From an uncultured Flavobacteriaceae bacterium (lineage in GTDB: Bacteria; Bacteroidota; Bacteroidia; Flavobacteriales; Flavobacteriaceae), in contig CANNCA010000002.1 of assembly GCA_947503005.1 (NCBI GenBank), positions 744,001 through 808,000 on the forward strand: 64,000 nucleotides of DNA, written 5' to 3'. Shown piece after piece: positions 1 to 9,547 of this stretch. The position numbers and the translations under genes are program-made. How positions within the stretch are numbered: position 1 is the first letter of the stretch; every line of letters starts with the position of its first letter. The notes below the pieces were generated by a model. That model was not told the origin of the DNA. It saw nothing but the letters and a program-made list of their open reading frames with translations, and did no database searches.

Positions 1-345
1 ATCTCTGGCCCGAATCTTACAAAAAATATTGAACTTTCCGGTCGTGATGTGCGCAATCGTCACATTGGGAATTTCCTCCAAACGTTCCAAAACAAACTTT
101 GTTTGATGCGTTTTCTCCAGAAATATACCTACATATGCAATGAAAGAATACCCAAGTTTTACATAATCAAGGGTTAACGAAGAACCTTTTATTATTCCGG
201 CTTCTTCCATCTTTTTCACGCGAACATGAACGGTACCTGCGGAAATTAATAACTTCTTTGCAATATCTGTGAAGGGCGTTCTGGTATTATCAATTAACAT
301 ATCCAGAATTTGGTGGTCAATTTCGTCTAGTTTCACTTTTGACAT
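1..345 (-). CDS. Lrp/AsnC-family transcriptional regulator (partial, C-terminus off the left edge)
   Basis: The leftward frame opens with ATG at 345 and stays open to base 1 (115 codons). The N-terminus reads MSKVKLDEIDHQILDMLIDN, the usual start of the Lrp/AsnC helix-turn-helix. The recognition region follows (ISAGTVHVRVKKMEEAGIIK), and then the start of the RAM/AsnC ligand-binding domain (LGYSFIAYVGIFL). Members act as amino-acid-responsive DNA-binding oligomers. The start is supported by a TAnnTTTG box at 363-370, about 17 bases upstream. A 17-bp palindrome at 404-420 lies behind that promoter and could be an autoregulatory site. The family call is firm; the ligand is unknown. Confidence 0.9.
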   Translation of the reverse strand, partial: MSKVKLDEIDHQILDMLIDNTRTPFTDIAKKLLISAGTVHVRVKKMEEAGIIKGSSLTLDYVKLGYSFIAYVGIFLEKTHQTKFVLERLEEIPNVTIAHITTGKFNIFCKIRARD

Positions 346-362
346 ATCAAAATAATTTTTGA

Positions 363-370
363 CAAAAATA
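363..370 (-). promoter_or_regulatory. -7 element of the Lrp/AsnC gene
   Basis: The complement reads TATTTTTG, an exact match to the Bacteroidota primary-sigma -7 consensus TAnnTTTG. It ends 17 bases before the ATG. No clear -33 TTTG was seen. Confidence 0.55.
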
Positions 371-403
371 ATACTTTAAGAAATAAAATGCATGAAATCT
401 TCT

Positions 404-420
404 GTTTTTGTAACAAAAAC
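404..420. promoter_or_regulatory. 17-bp palindrome upstream of the Lrp gene, possible operator
   Basis: The sequence GTTTTTGTAACAAAAAC has 8-bp perfect arms around a single central base. It lies about 50-65 bases upstream of the inferred Lrp transcription start, a reasonable place for autoregulation. It has no loop or T-tract, so it does not look like a terminator of the M14 gene. Confidence 0.3.
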
Positions 421-458
421 GTAACGTTTTATTGGATTTGGCGAAATATCTTCAAAAA

Positions 459-1562
459 TTAAATATCCAGAAGCTTCCCTAGATTCGCGCTTTTCAAATA
501 TTCAACATCTTTAGAATTATTAAAGTCATACTCTTGATGACCAAAAAACCCGTCAAGATTTCCACTTTGTTCAATCAAGGGAATGAATGAAATTTTTTTA
601 TCCTCTAAAACTTCTTCAAATAAAATACCAATGTCTTTCTTTTCGGCTGCTTTGCCAAAAACTACGTTTTTTACCAATACATCAAAAAATTGTTTCCTGT
701 TTTCCGGGATATCAAAATAGGCTTTGCGTTCATAGTTTCCGATGCTTTTACAGGCAATAACATCAAGAGCTTTGATGAGAGCGTAAAAAATATATTCCCT
801 TGTTCTTTCACGTTCATAGTCTCTATGAAAATGGCCTGCTTCGAAAAGTATTGTTGGAGTGTTCAACATCTGAAATGTGTCGCCAACGCAATTGGAATTG
901 AAGGCATCATCGTATCTACCAACTTGACCAGGAATTATTTTTTGTAAAGTTTCGTTCATGGCAGCAATTAGTTGCATACTTACTTTACGTGTCTTTGAAA
1001 TAGTTCTCATAGCATCATGAGCGGGTGCTAGAAAAGATACTGTTGCGGGTTTTGAACTGCCTCCTACGTTATAAATAGTTCGCTGATCATGAAGGTTAAA
1101 ACAAAAATTAGGTTTAAAACTATCAAACTCTGCACGTAATATTTGGCTTTCTGGTTGACTTCTATTTTGTGCATCACGATTTAAATCTATTTGATTGGCA
1201 TTAAAACGAGTATAAGCATTTGCCCCATCAGGATTCAATATCGGTAGAATTCTTATTGTACACTGCTGACGTATCTTCAACGCAGCATCTGTGTTTGAGG
1301 CAAGAAAGTTCATTAGATCTAATACCGCTTTGGTGGTAGTTGATTCATTTCCATGCATTTGGGACCACATAAAAACTCTTTGAACGCCATTACCAATAGT
1401 AACGCTCCTTATAGGTCTGCCCTCAACCGATTTACCCACGGTCTCCACTTCGAAATCACCACCCTTAGTGTTCAAAAAACCAATGATTTGTTCGTTTACA
1501 ACATAACGGCCTTGAATCCGATTTTCTTTTAGTCTATTGTACGTGTCTTTTGAAATAGTCAT
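459..1562 (-). CDS. M14-family zinc carboxypeptidase
   Basis: This 367-residue protein carries the M14 zinc site. HGNE gives His70 and Glu73, followed by NPDGA (110-114) and the substrate-binding DLNRD (127-131). The third zinc ligand is His158 in NLHDQR, and the catalytic Glu is Glu241 in ILFEAGHF. No signal peptide is visible (MTISKDTYNR start), so it is probably cytoplasmic and may trim peptides or amide-linked small molecules. A perfect TAnnTTTG box at 1583-1590 supports the start. It is transcribed alone towards the Lrp gene. The substrate cannot be read from the sequence. Confidence 0.88.
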   Translation of the reverse strand: MTISKDTYNRLKENRIQGRYVVNEQIIGFLNTKGGDFEVETVGKSVEGRPIRSVTIGNGVQRVFMWSQMHGNESTTTKAVLDLMNFLASNTDAALKIRQQCTIRILPILNPDGANAYTRFNANQIDLNRDAQNRSQPESQILRAEFDSFKPNFCFNLHDQRTIYNVGGSSKPATVSFLAPAHDAMRTISKTRKVSMQLIAAMNETLQKIIPGQVGRYDDAFNSNCVGDTFQMLNTPTILFEAGHFHRDYERERTREYIFYALIKALDVIACKSIGNYERKAYFDIPENRKQFFDVLVKNVVFGKAAEKKDIGILFEEVLEDKKISFIPLIEQSGNLDGFFGHQEYDFNNSKDVEYLKSANLGKLLDI

Positions 1563-1582
1563 AACCCGATATAGGATTTCAT

Positions 1583-1590
1583 CAAAAATA
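1583..1590 (-). promoter_or_regulatory. -7 element of the M14 carboxypeptidase gene
   Basis: The complement reads TATTTTTG (TAnnTTTG), 20 bases upstream of the ATG at 1562. Confidence 0.55.
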
Positions 1591-1696
1591 GTTCAATATC
1601 ACGGAGTAGGAACAAGACAAACAAAATAATTGAAATCGTTAAAAAAAGAAGGTATAAAACTAGGCGCTCTAACGGCTATTTACTTATTTTGCGACT

Positions 1697-2074
1697 ATGT
1701 TGAAGAAAATTTTCTTTGTCGTTATTCTTATCTTTTCGGCCATTAGTTGTTATCGACCCGAACGAAATTGCGCTGATTTTAAAAATGGCGAATTCATCTT
1801 CACCACCATTGTGGATGGTGAGGAATTAAAAACAACATTCACACGAACAGATGATTTGGAAATTGATTATTTCGAGGGAAAAGTAGATTCTTCTTCTGTT
1901 CGTTGGATAAACGAATGTGAGTACATTGTCAAAAAGCTTCATCCTGATAATAAAGCGGAGGAAAAGCCCATTCACATGAAAATATTGTCCACAACGGATA
2001 ATTCTTATACATTTGAGTATAGTATCGTGGGGGAAGCCAAAAAGCAGAAAGGAACCGTCACAAAAACCAACTAA
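1697..2074 (+). CDS. Small conserved lipoprotein of unknown function
   Basis: The 125-residue protein starts with a hydrophobic signal and a lipobox-like SAISC (Cys18), predicting a lipid-anchored envelope protein. The mature part is hydrophilic and contains CADFKNGEF, which I associate with small flavobacterial lipoproteins often mislabelled in automatic annotation. No catalytic motif is visible. It ends 11 bases before the TerC-family gene and is probably co-transcribed with it. The function is unknown. Confidence 0.75.
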   Translation: MLKKIFFVVILIFSAISCYRPERNCADFKNGEFIFTTIVDGEELKTTFTRTDDLEIDYFEGKVDSSSVRWINECEYIVKKLHPDNKAEEKPIHMKILSTTDNSYTFEYSIVGEAKKQKGTVTKTN

Positions 2075-2085
2075 ACACTAGAGCC

Positions 2086-2904
2086 ATGTTCGAAATTTTT
2101 GCAAATCCCGATGCTTGGATAGCACTTTTAACGCTGACTTTTTTAGAAATCGTTCTCGGTATCGACAACATTATCTTTATTTCTATTGCGGCAGGAAAAT
2201 TGGAACCAACCCAACGTAAAAAGGCTACAAATATAGGGTTGGTACTGGCTATGGTCATGCGAATTGTTTTGCTTTTTGGTATTACCTGGTTGACAGCAGC
2301 CAAAAAGCCTTTCTGGGTTTTTGATTACGATTGGATATCGGGAGGTATCAGTGGTCAAGCGCTCATTTTATTTGCAGGTGGTCTTTTTCTTCTTTATAAG
2401 AGTACCCGAGAAATTCATGAAAAAGTAGAACACAAGGGACATGATGAGGTGGAGGTTAAAAAAGGGCGTTCCACTTCGTTATCAAAAGCCATAGTGCAGA
2501 TAACCATTATCAACATTGTCTTTTCTTTCGATTCAATTCTAACGGCAATCGGTATGACAAACGGTATCTCGCCAGACCCTAACGATGCCCTGGTTCTTAT
2601 GGTTATAGCCGTTGTAATCTCGGTGGTGATTATGATGCTCTTCGCCAACCCAGTCGGCGAATTTGTGAACAAGCATCCTTCCATTCAAATATTAGGTCTT
2701 TCGTTCCTTATTTTAATTGGATTTATGCTTATCACGGAAGCAGCACATATAGGGCATCTCGTCGTATTCGGACAAGAGGTAGGAATCATTCCTAAAGGAT
2801 ATCTTTACTTTGCAATTGCTTTCTCTTTACTAGTGGAATTCCTGGATTTTCGCATGAAAAAGAATACAAATTCTAAAATCACGGATGTTTCCTCAAAAGA
2901 ATAA
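2086..2904 (+). CDS. TerC-family integral membrane protein (probable metal-ion exporter)
   Basis: The 272-residue protein has about seven hydrophobic segments. It shows the paired acidic transmembrane signatures of the TerC family: LGIDNIIF near residue 25 and FSFDSILTAIGM near residue 147. A hydrophilic loop (HEKVEHKGHDEVEVKKG) separates the two halves. TerC-family members include Mn2+ exporters and proteins tied to tellurite resistance or to metal loading of exported proteins. No ter cluster is present here, so a manganese or general cation role is more likely. The upstream lipoprotein lies 11 bases away. Confidence 0.9.
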   Translation: MFEIFANPDAWIALLTLTFLEIVLGIDNIIFISIAAGKLEPTQRKKATNIGLVLAMVMRIVLLFGITWLTAAKKPFWVFDYDWISGGISGQALILFAGGLFLLYKSTREIHEKVEHKGHDEVEVKKGRSTSLSKAIVQITIINIVFSFDSILTAIGMTNGISPDPNDALVLMVIAVVISVVIMMLFANPVGEFVNKHPSIQILGLSFLILIGFMLITEAAHIGHLVVFGQEVGIIPKGYLYFAIAFSLLVEFLDFRMKKNTNSKITDVSSKE

Positions 2905-3199
2905 CTTTAAAAAACCGAAGTCATTATGAATTCCTCCAAGTTCCATTTTTAGTTAGAGGGATAGGTGCGCCGAGAATCGTGGAATACCTAAACCTTGAAT
3001 AAAAGTGGAACGAAACTGACTATGGCCAACGAAATTTGTTGGAGGTTGGAAGACAGTGTAGTTTCTTGTGAATCTAAATATATGGCTCCAGAAGGTAAGG
3101 AGTCAGTAATTGTTATCGTTCCAATTCCACGTTCGCAATAGCACCTAGTGCTTTTAAGGAAAACATTGGAGATTAGAATTTTCGCCTTCCAAAAATGTT
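2905..3199. other. Intergenic region without a supported gene
   Basis: These 295 bases lie between the 3' ends of the convergent TerC and hydroxylase genes. The only plus-strand frame is 39 codons (3022-3141); its product has no recognisable features and no promoter box. No hairpin with a T-tract was found. Confidence 0.5.
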
Positions 3200-4156
3200 T
3201 TAGTTAGGCCTTTCAAATGCCATTTGTGGATTTTCAGCTTGTTGCTCCCTATAAAGGCGTTGTTGCTGCTTTACAGTCATTGTGCTACCATCATGACTCC
3301 AACCTGGAGGGCCAAAAACATACATGAATTTGTGCCATAATTTGGGCGATTTTTTCATGTCATTCCAGATATCTTTGTACTCATGCGTTAGAATGACCAG
3401 AGGATTATATGATTCGGGTGCATGGATCACGCCAAATTTCACCTCTACATCATCGTCCAATTCTTTCCAAGTGCCGAATATTTTATCGAAAAAGTTCAGG
3501 AAACCTCCGTGGTTCTTATCCAAATACTCAACGTTTTGAGAGTGATGTACCTGGTGCATGGTATGTGTGTTGAATATTTTTTCAATCCATCCCATTTTAG
3601 GTACATATTTAGAATGTAATTGAAACTGCCAAAAGGATTCAATGGCCAAAGCGAAAATTACAACTTCAACTGGAAAACCGACTGCTGGCATCCACATGTA
3701 AAAAAACGGTTTGTACAATAAAGTGAACCAACCGTTACGAATGGCGGTGCCTAAATTGAAATGGTCCGAGGAATGATGTACGATGTGTGCGGCCCATAAA
3801 ACTCTTATCTCATGATTTGCTCTGTGAAACCAATAATACGTAAAATCATCCGCTAATTGACAGAGTAGAAAAATATACCATTCATAACCAAAAGATTTGT
3901 AGCCCATGATATTCATACGAACACCGTCTACTTCAGGATTAAAAAGTTCGTAGGTGAAATTAAATACAACTATAAGTACTGTGACTTTAATCAGCGGCCC
4001 CAAGATAGCGGAGCCTATACCCATGGCTCCACTTGCCAACAAATCTTTCCAGACATACAATTCTTTGTCTCCATGCGTATGACTATAGGTGATTTCCAAT
4101 AAAATAAAAGCGATAAAAGCGGGGACTCCGTAAACAAGGGGGTTTGTTAAATCCAT
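3200..4156 (-). CDS. Sterol desaturase / fatty acid hydroxylase superfamily membrane protein
   Basis: The 318-residue membrane protein has the complete histidine boxes of the superfamily: HRANH (His111, His115), HIVHH (His124, 127, 128) and HQVHH (His201, 204, 205). These bind a di-iron centre that hydroxylates or desaturates lipid substrates using O2. Several hydrophobic segments surround them. Bacterial members act on fatty acids, ornithine lipids or carotenoids; the substrate here cannot be assigned. A near-consensus -7 element (complement TATCTTTA, 4175-4182) lies upstream, so the gene is probably transcribed separately from mscL. Confidence 0.88.
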   Translation of the reverse strand: MDLTNPLVYGVPAFIAFILLEITYSHTHGDKELYVWKDLLASGAMGIGSAILGPLIKVTVLIVVFNFTYELFNPEVDGVRMNIMGYKSFGYEWYIFLLCQLADDFTYYWFHRANHEIRVLWAAHIVHHSSDHFNLGTAIRNGWFTLLYKPFFYMWMPAVGFPVEVVIFALAIESFWQFQLHSKYVPKMGWIEKIFNTHTMHQVHHSQNVEYLDKNHGGFLNFFDKIFGTWKELDDDVEVKFGVIHAPESYNPLVILTHEYKDIWNDMKKSPKLWHKFMYVFGPPGWSHDGSTMTVKQQQRLYREQQAENPQMAFERPN

Positions 4157-4262
4157 TAAAAAATCAAATTTTGCTAAAGATAGGTAATATCAATTCGAAT
4201 GTACAAGTTGTTAAACGTTTTGGGATATCCAGCTATAAGGATCATCTATAGATTAAACAAAA

Positions 4263-4694
4263 TCATTCTTTTAGCTTTCGTAAAAGTTCATTCTGCTCTT
4301 GCATCAACTTTTCAAGATTGGAAAGTAATTGAATATTTTTGGGTGTTTCAACTTCCGCATCTTCGGGGTCCTCCGCTTTATTACGAAACCGGTTCATACC
4401 CTTAATAACCAGAAAAATGGTCAGCGCTACTATGAGAAAATCGATAAGCACATTGAGCAAATCCCCGTAGCCAATTGCCACTTCTTCAAGTCCTTCCGCT
4501 GCTTCCCGTAATACATATTTTTTATTTCCAAGATTAACACCGTCCGTCAATAGTGACAACGGCGGCATAATCACTTTCTTGACCAATGAATTTATTACAG
4601 CATTAAAAGAAGCGCCAATAATTATACCAATGGCCATATCGACCATGTTTCCTTTGATTGCAAAATTTTTAAACTCTTTTATAAAACTTTTCAT
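4263..4694 (-). CDS. mscL: Large-conductance mechanosensitive channel MscL
   Basis: The 143-residue protein has the MscL architecture. A short N-terminal amphipathic helix (MKSFIKEFKNFAIKGN) precedes TM1 (about 18-40, AIGIIIGASFNAVINSLV), a periplasmic loop, and TM2 (about 79-99). The C-terminus is a charged helical bundle ending NELLRKLKE. MscL forms a pentamer in the inner membrane that vents solutes on hypo-osmotic shock. It starts 15 bases after parC stops and is probably the last gene of the parE-parC-mscL transcript. Confidence 0.95.
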   Translation of the reverse strand: MKSFIKEFKNFAIKGNMVDMAIGIIIGASFNAVINSLVKKVIMPPLSLLTDGVNLGNKKYVLREAAEGLEEVAIGYGDLLNVLIDFLIVALTIFLVIKGMNRFRNKAEDPEDAEVETPKNIQLLSNLEKLMQEQNELLRKLKE

Positions 4695-4708
4695 TGGTCA
4701 ATTCTTTT

Positions 4709-7504
4709 CTAAAATAGGGTTATTTGTCCTTCTTCACCACCGTCTTCAGGGCCATTATCTGTTTTTCCTTTCTCAGGTTTTTCTTTTGATGGTTTCGGGG
4801 ACTCCTTGGGTTCCACTGATAATTCTTGAGTTACCACGTTTTCCTCATCGACAACCTCAATTTCATTGGTTTCTTTTGGCTCAGGTCTTTCATACGGCAA
4901 GGGTTCTATCGCATTGATTTCCAAAACCTTGTCCTTAGTTAGCTGATTACCCATTGCAGAAATACCCTTGACGGAAATAAACTGTTCTAAATCAATCTCA
5001 AGATTATCTTGTCTTTCTTTCCCTCTTTTCTTACTAAAAACCACTTCTGCTCTAGGCCGATAATCGGTAAAAACTTTTTCTAAGTACGATTTAGGATGCT
5101 CGGTTATAATCGACTCTACCCGATCAGGATTGTCGATTAAAAAGCGTTTGACATAAAAAAGCTCCTTACCCCCTTCCCAATAAATCGCGGAAATCGGTTT
5201 TTCGGGTTCCCATTTTTCGAGTACGATCATGTCATCTTCGAAACGAAGTGTCAACTCAGGTATTACCGTTTTAATTACACCTTTTTGATTTACAATCAAT
5301 AATCTATCTTCACTTGTAAATTCACCCAAAAACTCACCACGTTCATCGATGTTCAATCGCTGTACAGCATCATCGAACCATATTTTACGGGGCTTCAAGG
5401 TAGATAGTCCTTTTTCTTTTAGTTCGATTCGCTTTACCGAATATTTAGTGACCAGGTTTCCTTTTGAACCCCGACCTTTTATCAAAACATCTGAAAAATC
5501 TAAATCCCATTTTAATTTTTTGATGCTACCTACTTGTCGTAATAAAACGGTAATGACTTCAGCCTCACCATTTGGATTGGCAGAAAAATATAAGACCTCT
5601 GTGCCGGCCTTTCCTGTTCCGATATCGTATAGCTTATCCCTAGTGATACTGGTCACGTTAAATCGTTTGATATAACTTGGGCCACCTCTACCATCCTTAT
5701 AAATCATATTATATGTGGTGCGTTTATCCTTCTTTTTAAAGACAGCTACGTGAATGATATTCTTACCTATAAAGGTTTTGCTATCGACCTTTGTGACCAT
5801 CATCTTTCCGTCCTTTGTAAAGACAATGATGTCATCTATATCGGCACAATCGGTTACATACTCATCTCTTCTAAGGGATGTTCCAACAAAACCTTCTTCA
5901 CGATTGACATAGAGCTTGGTATTGCGTATGACCACCTTTGTCGCCTCGATATCGTCAAAGACACGTATTTCAGACTGACGCTCCCTACCCTTACCGTACG
6001 TATCCTTTAAACGTTTGAAATAGGCAATCGCAAAATCTATAAGATTGGCAAGATGATTTTTGACCTCGGCGATTTTTTCTTCTAAGTTATCAAGATGTTG
6101 CTGTGCCTTGTCCAAATCGAATTTGGAAATCTTCTTGATACGTATTTCGGTCAAACGAAGAATATCTTCTTCGGTTACCGGACGTTTCAAGTGCTTTGTA
6201 TGGGGTTTCAACCCCTTGTCGATCGCAGAGATTACCCCTTCCCAAGTTTCTTCCTCTTCTATATCGCGGTAAATTCTGTTCTCGATAAAAATACGTTCCA
6301 ACGAAGCGGCATGCCATTGTTCTTCTAACTCACCTAACTGAATTTCTAGTTCTTGTCGTAACAACTCCACCGTTGCATCTGTAGAGCGTTTTAACATTTC
6401 GGTTACCCCGATAAAAAGAGGTTTGTTATCTTCAATGATACAGCCCAAAGGAGAAATTGATGACTCACATGCCGTAAACGCATAAAGTGCATCAATAGTT
6501 TTGTCTGGCGATATTCCACTAGGTAGATGTATCAAAATTTCAACATCGGCCGCTGTATTATCTTCTATCTTCTTAACTTTTATTTTACCCTTGTCGTTCG
6601 CTTTTAAGATAGAATCGATTAAAGAAGAAGTATTTGTTCCGTAGGGTATCTCATTGATAACCAGCGTGTTCTTATCTTGTTGAGAAATTTTTGCGCGTAC
6701 GCGAATTTTTCCTCCACGAAGGCCATCATTATAATTGGTAACATCGATGATTCCCGCAGTTGGAAAATCGGGAAACAGCTTGAAACGCTGCCCTTTTAGA
6801 TGTTTGATAGATGCATCAATTAGCTCAAGAAAATTATGGGGGAGCACTTTAGTGGAAAGTCCGACCGCAATTCCCTCGGCACCCTGTGCCAACAACAAAG
6901 GAAACATTACCGGTAGGTTGACCGGTTCCTTTTTACGACCGTCATAGGATTGTTGCCATTCTGTAATCTTGGGACTAAAAACAATATCCAACGCAAATTT
7001 TGATAAGCGGGCTTCAATGTATCTAGAGGCCGCTGCCCGATCCCCTGTCAAAATATTCCCCCAGTTCCCTTGGGTATCAATCAACAGGTCTTTTTGACCC
7101 ATTTGAACCATGGCGTCCGCAATACTGGCATCACCATGCGGGTGGTACTGCATTGTATGCCCAACCACATTCGCAACCTTATTGTAGCGACCATCATCAA
7201 GCTCTTTCAGGGCATGCATGATTCGTCTCTGAACGGGCTTAAAACCATCTTCAATGGCGGGAACCGCACGTTCCAAAATTACGTACGAGGCATAATCCAA
7301 GAACCAGTCTTTGTACATTCCGGTTACCTTGGTCAAGGCATCGTCTTGCATATCTTCTACGCCAACAACATCATCGCCTTCGGTAATCGCACTTTCTTCT
7401 TCTGGGGATTGATTCTCGTTCAACTCCTCTCCTTCACCTTCCGGTGACGTGCCTGAATTTTCATCTTCTCCTTTTGGTAAGTTCTCTTCTTCGTTCTCAG
7501 CCAT
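4709..7504 (-). CDS. parC: DNA topoisomerase IV subunit A
   Basis: The 931-residue protein has an acidic N-terminal extension of about 55 residues. The GyrA/ParC winged-helix core follows (AIEDGFKPVQRRIMHAL, about 83-99), and then the catalytic Tyr162 in AAASRYIEARL. The C-terminal half is consistent with a degenerate beta-propeller followed by a Lys/Pro/Glu-rich tail ending GQITLF. With ParE it decatenates replicated chromosomes. Assignment to ParC rather than GyrA rests on the adjacent parE, 50 bases upstream. At the quinolone-contact position (Ser80 in E. coli ParC) it has Ala126, in HPHGDAS. Confidence 0.93.
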   Translation of the reverse strand: MAENEEENLPKGEDENSGTSPEGEGEELNENQSPEEESAITEGDDVVGVEDMQDDALTKVTGMYKDWFLDYASYVILERAVPAIEDGFKPVQRRIMHALKELDDGRYNKVANVVGHTMQYHPHGDASIADAMVQMGQKDLLIDTQGNWGNILTGDRAAASRYIEARLSKFALDIVFSPKITEWQQSYDGRKKEPVNLPVMFPLLLAQGAEGIAVGLSTKVLPHNFLELIDASIKHLKGQRFKLFPDFPTAGIIDVTNYNDGLRGGKIRVRAKISQQDKNTLVINEIPYGTNTSSLIDSILKANDKGKIKVKKIEDNTAADVEILIHLPSGISPDKTIDALYAFTACESSISPLGCIIEDNKPLFIGVTEMLKRSTDATVELLRQELEIQLGELEEQWHAASLERIFIENRIYRDIEEEETWEGVISAIDKGLKPHTKHLKRPVTEEDILRLTEIRIKKISKFDLDKAQQHLDNLEEKIAEVKNHLANLIDFAIAYFKRLKDTYGKGRERQSEIRVFDDIEATKVVIRNTKLYVNREEGFVGTSLRRDEYVTDCADIDDIIVFTKDGKMMVTKVDSKTFIGKNIIHVAVFKKKDKRTTYNMIYKDGRGGPSYIKRFNVTSITRDKLYDIGTGKAGTEVLYFSANPNGEAEVITVLLRQVGSIKKLKWDLDFSDVLIKGRGSKGNLVTKYSVKRIELKEKGLSTLKPRKIWFDDAVQRLNIDERGEFLGEFTSEDRLLIVNQKGVIKTVIPELTLRFEDDMIVLEKWEPEKPISAIYWEGGKELFYVKRFLIDNPDRVESIITEHPKSYLEKVFTDYRPRAEVVFSKKRGKERQDNLEIDLEQFISVKGISAMGNQLTKDKVLEINAIEPLPYERPEPKETNEIEVVDEENVVTQELSVEPKESPKPSKEKPEKGKTDNGPEDGGEEGQITLF

Positions 7505-7529
7505 ACAGCTAAAATCTTCCTTTGGTTTG

Positions 7530-7545
7530 TCCGCCAGCTGGCGGA
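7530..7545. repeat. 16-bp perfect palindrome between parE and parC
   Basis: TCCGCCAGCTGGCGGA is fully self-complementary and GC-rich against an AT-rich background. It sits in the 50-base parE-parC spacer, just upstream of the parC start. Possible roles are a dispersed REP-like element or an mRNA hairpin that tunes ParC translation. There is no T-tract, so it is not a classical terminator. Confidence 0.5.
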
Positions 7546-7554
7546 TTGGTTATT

Positions 7555-9417
7555 CTATATTTTGTCTTCTTCAACTAAATCAATCTCGACCTTCAAATTT
7601 TCAATAATGAATTTTTGACGGTCAGGGGTATTTTTTCCCATATAGAAACTCAGCAATTCTTCTATTGACATCGCCTTATCCAACATGACAGGCTCCAATC
7701 GGATATCGTCTCCAATAAAATGTTTGAATTCGTCAGGGGAAATTTCACCAAGCCCTTTGAATCGGGTTATCTCGGGCTTCCCCGTTAATTTTTCAATAGC
7801 ATTTCTACGCTCCTCATCGCTGTAACAGTATATCGTTTCTTTTTTATTCCGGACGCGAAACAAAGGTGTCTGCAAAATATACAAATGGTTTTCTTTGATC
7901 AACTCTGGAAAGAACTGTAAGAAAAAAGTAATCAAAAGTAATCGAATGTGCATTCCGTCTACATCTGCATCCGTTGCGATGACGATGTTCTTATACCGCA
8001 GGTCTTCCATCGACTCTTCAATATTCAAGGCCGCCTGCAAGAGATTGAATTCCTCATTCTCATAAACTATCTTTTTAGATAATCCGTAAGAATTTAATGG
8101 CTTGCCTTTTAAACTGAATACTGCTTGGGTATTTACATCACGTGATTTAGTTATGGAACCCGATGCGGAATCCCCTTCCGTTATGAAAAGTGTAGTTTCA
8201 AGATTTCTCTCGTTTTTAACATCTCCCAAATGCACACGGCAGTCCCTTAATTTTTTGTTGTGGAGATTTGCTTTTTTGGCACGGTCCTTCGCTAATTTTC
8301 GAATACCTGAAAGTTCTTTTCGCTCTCGCTCTGCCTGCATGATTTTACGCTGCAAGGCTTCTGCCACATCGGCATTCTTGTGTAAATAATTATCAAGATA
8401 TTTCCCAACAAAATCATTGATGTAAGTTCGGACCGTGGGTAAATCACCTCCCATATCAGTGGACCCTAACTTTGTTTTAGTCTGACTTTCAAAAACCGGT
8501 TCCATTACTTTTATAGAAATCGCAGAAATTATTGATTTTCGGATATCGGAAGGGTCATAATTCTTGCCGTAAAACTCACGAATTGTCTTCACCAACGCTT
8601 CCCGAAAAGCCGTCTGGTGTGTACCTCCCTGCGTAGTATTTTGTCCATTTACAAAAGAATGATATTCCTCACTGTATTGCGTTTTGCTGTGTGTAATGGC
8701 AATTTCAATGTCATCCCCCTTTAAATGGATAACCGGATAGAGGAAATCATCAACGTTGTTATTGTCCTCAAGTAAATCCTTTAATCCGTTTTCTGAATGG
8801 AATTTTTCTCCGTTGAAATCAATGGTTAATCCCGGATTGAGATAAACATAGTTTTTAAGCATTCGCTCGATATACTCATTGCGAAACTTATATTTTTTAA
8901 AAATCGAGTCATCCGGAATAAAACTCACTTTAGTGCCTTTCCTCGCTGAAGTTTCAACCGGCCCCTCCTCTTTGACCAAATTCCCTTGGCTAAACTCCGC
9001 TGTCTTTGCTTTACCATCTCTTGAGGATTGTACCTCAAAAAAGCTTGAAAGAGCATTTACGGCTTTTGTACCTACCCCGTTCAAACCTACTGATTTCTTA
9101 AAGGCGCGGGAGTCGTATTTACCACCTGTGTTCATTTTAGAAACCACATCGACAACCTTGCCTAGCGGAATTCCACGTCCGTAATCACGTACTTTTACAA
9201 GTTTATCTTTAATTCGAATTTCAATAGTCTTCCCAGCTCCCATCACAAACTCGTCGATACAGTTATCAATGGTTTCCTTGAGCAAAATGTAAATACCATC
9301 ATCTGCGGAAGAGCCATCTCCCAGCTTGCCTATGTACATACCAGGCCGCATTCGAATATGCTCCTTCCAATCGAGCGAACGAATGTTATCTTCGGTATAC
9401 TGGGTGTTTTCTGCCAT
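7555..9417 (-). CDS. parE: DNA topoisomerase IV subunit B
   Basis: The 620-residue protein has the GHKL ATPase opening ([14 protein letters not shown], then [11 protein letters not shown] with the catalytic Glu and Mg-binding Asn). The DGRGIPL-like motif reads [11 protein letters not shown], followed by [14 protein letters not shown]. The Toprim domain shows ITEGDSASG and [11 protein letters not shown]. Its length fits the short ParE/GyrB form. It supplies ATP-driven strand capture for topoisomerase IV and is the promoter-proximal gene of parE-parC-mscL. A weak -7-like sequence (complement TATCTTAG) is at 9444-9451. Confidence 0.95.
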   Translation of the reverse strand: MAENTQYTEDNIRSLDWKEHIRMRPGMYIGKLGDGSSADDGIYILLKETIDNCIDEFVMGAGKTIEIRIKDKLVKVRDYGRGIPLGKVVDVVSKMNTGGKYDSRAFKKSVGLNGVGTKAVNALSSFFEVQSSRDGKAKTAEFSQGNLVKEEGPVETSARKGTKVSFIPDDSIFKKYKFRNEYIERMLKNYVYLNPGLTIDFNGEKFHSENGLKDLLEDNNNVDDFLYPVIHLKGDDIEIAITHSKTQYSEEYHSFVNGQNTTQGGTHQTAFREALVKTIREFYGKNYDPSDIRKSIISAISIKVMEPVFESQTKTKLGSTDMGGDLPTVRTYINDFVGKYLDNYLHKNADVAEALQRKIMQAERERKELSGIRKLAKDRAKKANLHNKKLRDCRVHLGDVKNERNLETTLFITEGDSASGSITKSRDVNTQAVFSLKGKPLNSYGLSKKIVYENEEFNLLQAALNIEESMEDLRYKNIVIATDADVDGMHIRLLLITFFLQFFPELIKENHLYILQTPLFRVRNKKETIYCYSDEERRNAIEKLTGKPEITRFKGLGEISPDEFKHFIGDDIRLEPVMLDKAMSIEELLSFYMGKNTPDRQKFIIENLKVEIDLVEEDKI

Positions 9418-9547
9418 GTAACAGGAGTTTTAAGCTAGGTTGGCTAAGATAACACGACTTTGAAAAAAATAAAACCCCTATGTTATAAAGTAATTAACAA
9501 TGATAATGGAGGTTTTGTTGATAGTTAATACACAGCAATTTGTTGTT

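Noticed and set aside
3022-3141. A 39-codon plus-strand frame between the TerC and hydroxylase genes.
   Set aside because: It has no promoter box, signal, domain or recognisable homology, and is within random expectation for this length.
4579-4917. A 112-codon rightward frame over mscL and the end of parC.
   Set aside because: It is antisense to two certain genes and its product is a low-complexity hydrophobic shadow translation.
7070-7447. A 125-codon rightward frame antisense to parC.
   Set aside because: It mirrors conserved ParC coding sequence and has no coherent protein features.
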